64,000 nucleotides of DNA from Wurfbainia villosa (taxonomy: Eukaryota > Streptophyta > Magnoliopsida > Zingiberales > Zingiberaceae), in the NCBI GenBank assembly GCA_025175895.1, contig CM045992.1, positions 92,422,800 to 92,486,799 on the forward strand, read 5' to 3'. A program made the translations under genes and the position numbers. Of this stretch, positions 60,735 through 64,000 are shown one piece after another. The notes below the pieces were generated by a model, which was not told where the DNA came from, did not search any database, and saw only the letters and a program-made list of their open reading frames with translations. Numbering within the stretch: position 1 is the first letter of the stretch; each line of letters opens with the position of its first letter.

Positions 60735-62323
60735 TGTTGGTGCAATCGGCCCAGGTCACGATTGACCAGACTCGAGTTTGACTCGAGTGATGTTTTGATG
60801 TTTGACAAAGGGATTTGACAAAATGGATTGACATTGATGTTGGACATTGATGTCGGTTAATATGTTGGGGAGATTGTTTATACAATCAACCCAGGTTATA
60901 ATTGACTTTGATGGTTGACTAGGGTTGACCATGTGATTATGGGAAAGTCCAAGCATGGGTCTTGGCAAATGGAAAGTCCAACATAGGTTGGCAAAGGAAA
61001 AGTCCAACATGGGTTGGCAAGGAAAAGTCCAAGCATGGGTCTTGGCAATGTAAAAGTCCAAGCATGGGTCTTGGCAATGTAAAAGTCCAAGCATGGGTCT
61101 TGGAAATGTAAAGTCCAACATTGGTTGGCAAGGAAAGTCCAAGCATGGTCTTGGCATGAAAAGTCCAACATGGGTTGGCAAGGGAAAGTCCAAGCTTGAG
61201 TCTTGGCATTTGAGAAGTCCAAGGGTTTGATATTGGCAGCGTAAAGTCCAAGCGGGAGTCTTGGCAAAGATAAGTCCAATGGTTGGCGGCGTAAAGTCCA
61301 AGCGGAGTCTTGGCGGCGTAAGTCCAATGTGCCTTGGCGGTGTAGACACCGTTAGCATGACATAGCCGATGGAAGCACCTGGAAGCTAGCGCGATGGATG
61401 AACAAGTCATGGATGACTTGGAGGGATCCGAGAGGCGTGAGGCTGATGGAGGTGGCTAGAAGGCTTAGGTCTAGGCTAAGGGTGGTCTAGCAAGTATGGG
61501 GCACCATACTTGGGTTAAAACCTCATTTTTGAGGATTGATCTGGCGGTCATTGCTCATGGAGCGATCGTGATACCGCTCTGAGCGATCGATTGCCAAAGG
61601 ATGGCGATCGACCGCGGTCAGTGTCGAGCAGAATGCTCGTAGCCGGCCGTGGCGATCAACTACGGCGCTGGCGATCGACTGCCAATGTTGGCAGTCGACT
61701 GCCAAGAGATCCGTTGGAGTTTTTTCAGCATGGATCGATCCGTTGTCTCACGACAACAGTGGCATCAGTTGACTGGTGACTTATGGCAGTCGATTGATAG
61801 GCGGAAATCCAGCCCGATGCAGGTTATAAAGGCAGCTCGGAATGAGGGTTTTAGAAGCGATTTCTTGGACGTTTTTGAGGCGATTTGCTGCTGTAAATCA
61901 GGGTCTTGAACCACGATTCAAGCAATCAACAAGCAAGCGATCTAAAGAGTTTTTGTAAAGTGTTCTTTACTTCTCTTGTTGTATTTCCTATTATATTTGC
62001 TTGTTGTATTTAGATTATTGTTGTAATCTTATTGTAAGAGATTTCTCCACCTCCGACTTGTGTCGAGAAGGAGTTATTTGATAGTGGTGTGTGTTTGGCA
62101 TCGCTAGGGCTCGTTTGAGCCCGATCCGTGGAGTAGGAACCGTTACAGTTCCAAACCACGTTATATCATCATGTTCGTGTGTGATTGTATTTCGTGTATT
62201 GCTTTTATTATTATTATTCCGCTGCGCTAACACGAATTGTAGACAAGCATGCGAACGATTTCCATCTACGTACGAGTCACACGCTATTCACCCCCACCTC
62301 TAGCGGGCCTCTAATCCCCAACA
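60735..62323 (+). repeat. TRG-3 3' LTR (1589 bp)
   Basis: TGTTGGTGCAATC...CCCCAACA. It has the same minisatellite (60950-61330), with one unit more and other small indels relative to the 5' LTR. TATAAAGG is at 61825. It diverges strongly from the 5' LTR only at about 61525-61710. Confidence 0.93.
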
Positions 62324-62328
62324 ATAAG

Positions 62329-63350
62329 CTCTTGACTGGCTATGGCCATAGCTCGATACTCTGCCTCCGCACTGGATCTCGCCACAACATTCTGCTTTTT
62401 GCTTTTCCAAGAAACAAGGTTACCTCCGACAAATATACAAAAACCAGAGGTGGATCTCCTATCAATTGGAGATCCTGCCCAATCTGCATCAGAATATCCT
62501 ATAACTCGAGTATGTCCTTTATTTTCAAACAAAAGACCTTTTCCTGGAGCGCCTTTTATATATCTAACAATGCTAATCACAGCATCCCAATGTTCTTTAC
62601 ACGGAGAGTTGAGAAATTGACTTACTACACTTATGGCAAATGAGATATCTGGACGAGTAACAGTAAGGTAGTTTTGTCTCCCTACTAATCGCCTGTATCA
62701 TTCAGGATCTGGTAGAGGCTCCCCCTGATTTGGCAGGAGCTTAACATTAGGATCCATAGGGTTGTCAACTGTCTTTGAGTTTAACATTCCTATTTCTTCT
62801 AGAATATCCATTGCATATTTCCTTTGGGATATAATGATCCCATTTCTGGATTGTGCTACTTCTATCCCCAAGAAATATTTGAGTTTGCCGAGATCTTTTG
62901 TCTGGAAATGTTTGAAAAGATGTTGTTTCACCTGTGAAATTCCAAGATGATCACTGCCTGTGATGACAATATCATCAACATAAATCACTAGATAGATGCA
63001 ACCAGTAGATTAGTGGCGATAAAAGACAGAATGGTCAGCCTCGCTCCGAGTCATGCCGAACTGTTGAATTACAATACTGAATCTACCGAACCATGCTCTA
63101 GGTGACTGCTTGAGACCATATAAAGATTTTTGCAAGCGGCATACAAGACCGGAAGACTCCCCCTGAGCAACAAAACATGGAGGTTGGTCCATGTAGACTT
63201 CTTCGAGCAGGTCACTATGTAAGAACGCATTCTTGATGTCTAACTGATAAAGAGGCCAGTGTTGAATCACAGCAATGGACATGAATAGACGTATCGAAGA
63301 CATTTTAGCAATAGGGGAAAAAGTATCCCCATAATCCAATCCAAAGATCT
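62329..63350 (-). pseudogene. COP2 reverse transcriptase and RNase H N-terminal part
   Basis: Reading leftward, all in one frame: DYGDTFSPIAKMSSIRLFMS and LDIKNAFLHSDLLEEVYM (63010-63339), IYVDDIVITGSD with YFLGIEVAQS (62698-62988), then RYIKGAPGKGLLFE, YSDADWAGSPIDRRSTSG and SSAEAEYRAMA (62329-62580). The catalytic YVDD and RNase H Asp/Glu residues are present. At least three in-frame stops interrupt it (near 63342, 63008 and 62696). Two fit CAG-to-TAG and CGA-to-TGA transitions. By motif it looks like the Ivana/Oryco side of copia, an assignment made from memory. Confidence 0.88.
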
Positions 63351-64000
63351 AAGTATAGCCTTTAGCAACAAGACGAGCCTTAAGTCTTTCAACTGTTCCG
63401 TCTGGACCAACCTTCACCGTATATACCCATCGATGACCAACAATCGCTTTTCTGGTGGTAGAGGGACGAGGTCCCAAGTCCCACAAATTGTAAGGCACTC
63501 ATTTCAAAGATAGCCTGCTTCATCCATCGATGGTCAAATGCATCTCTTGCAGTTTTCGGAAGAGAAACAGATGACAAGGAGGAAAGACAAGAATAATAGG
63601 AAGAAGAAAGGCGATGATAACTCAAAGACACATAATGAGGAGAAGGATTACGAGTTGAACGTATACCTTTGCGAAGTGCAATGGGAATATCAGATTCAGA
63701 AGATTGTACCGGAGGAAGGGGCGGAAGATTTGGCTCCGGACATGATTCCATAGTAGAACGGACATAGTAAGAGGTCAAGACGACGCTGATAAACCTGCAA
63801 CGGAGGAGAAATTGAAGCTGGGGGTGATAAAGAATCCTCCGGAGGATAAAAGACTGGCGTAGGAATAGAAGGAGGAAACTCGGACGACTCTGAAGGTCCA
63901 AAGAAAGGAACCGAATCAAAGAACGTGACATCAGCAGAGATGAAATACCGATGGAGAGTAGGAGAATAACACTTGTACCCTTTTTGAGACCGTGGGTATC
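63351..64000 (-). pseudogene. COP2 integrase C-terminus and linker (runs off window)
   Basis: The minus strand gives CYSPTLHRYFISADVTFFD near the right edge, the integrase C-terminal hallmark in short-LTR copia elements. A Pro/Ser-rich linker follows, then LVPLPPEK and VGHRWVYTVKVGPDGTVE leading into RT. A one-base loss near 63450 shifts the frame. Confidence 0.8.

Larger units (their letters stand above)
55406..62323 (+). mobile_element. TRG-3: complete gag-only LTR retrotransposon (6918 bp)
   Basis: It is flanked by the perfect duplication ATAAG (55401-55405, 62324-62328). It comprises LTRs of 1613 and 1589 bp, an initiator-Met primer site, one gag region (57087-58822), a 1.9-kb 3' region and a polypurine tract. 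No protease, integrase, RT or RNase H was found on either strand. Apart from one scrambled patch the LTRs are nearly the same, so insertion is recent relative to its host COP2. Confidence 0.93.
46656..64000 (+). mobile_element. TRG-2: gag-only LTR retrotransposon, repeatedly invaded, runs off window
   Basis: It starts TGTTGGTGCAATC at 46656. The 5' LTR ends at 49421 and contains solo LTR 2. A primer site, a gag split by a hAT and a 3' region cut by COP2 at 54899 follow. Its 3' LTR must lie beyond 64000. Only 46656-54898, less insertions, is its own sequence in this window. Confidence 0.82.
54899..64000 (-). mobile_element. COP2: short-LTR copia element inserted in TRG-2, split by TRG-3
   Basis: A minus-strand Ty1/copia element runs from its 3' LTR at 54899 to beyond 64000. 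Its RNase H is cut at 55405/62329 by TRG-3, with ATAAG duplicated. The visible part covers the RNase H end, RT, the integrase-RT linker and the integrase C-terminus. Confidence 0.88.

Overview
The window is plant nuclear DNA made entirely of transposable elements. I see no intact host gene, tRNA, rRNA or CRISPR array. An angiosperm source is indicated by Ty1/copia and Ty3/gypsy relics primed from plant-type binding sites, and by a captured, intron-bearing fragment of a 12-oxophytodienoate reductase (OPR) gene inside a hAT transposon. The density and depth of nesting suggest pericentromeric or gene-poor DNA of a large genome. I cannot name the species.

Region 1 (1-22999, minus strand). A tandem copia array, here called COP1: partial LTR, internal, LTR, internal, LTR, internal, LTR. 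The three complete LTRs are each exactly 2219 bp and neighbouring internals share them. All three gag-pol regions are dead and share several of the same lesions.

Region 2 (23000-46204). A gag-protease-only, Athila-like gypsy element on the minus strand (GYP-F) is split by a plus-strand gypsy element (GYP-E, 25680-44257, target duplication CAGGT). GYP-E's 5' LTR is split by an internally deleted COP1 copy (26044-37764, CCTTG). That copy's LTR is split by a gag-only LTR element (TRG-1, 26865-33072, GAACT/GAACC). This is a four-deep nest whose three insertion junctions can be read directly. A solo LTR (39071-40141, CAATG) lies in GYP-E.

Region 3 (46205-64000). A gypsy integrase C-terminal relic is followed by a second gag-only element (TRG-2, plus). 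TRG-2 carries a solo LTR in its own LTR (47410-48604), a 2741-bp hAT in its gag (49668-52408, CTAAGGGA) holding the OPR fragment, and a minus-strand copia element in its 3' region (COP2, from 54899). COP2's RNase H is in turn split by a complete third gag-only element (TRG-3, 55406-62323, ATAAG).

The strongest candidate for something little described is the TRG group. These are 6-7 kb elements with 1.5-1.6 kb LTRs, a tRNA-iMet primer site and a polypurine tract, but their only coding region is a gag of about 530-580 codons with two zinc knuckles and a coiled-coil/basic C-terminal extension. Their U3 regions carry hairpin-forming minisatellites and many copies of a perfect palindrome centred on CAGTCGACTG. 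They resemble the TR-GAG class of non-autonomous elements and must have used another element's enzymes. The hAT with the OPR fragment is a clear gene-capture event.
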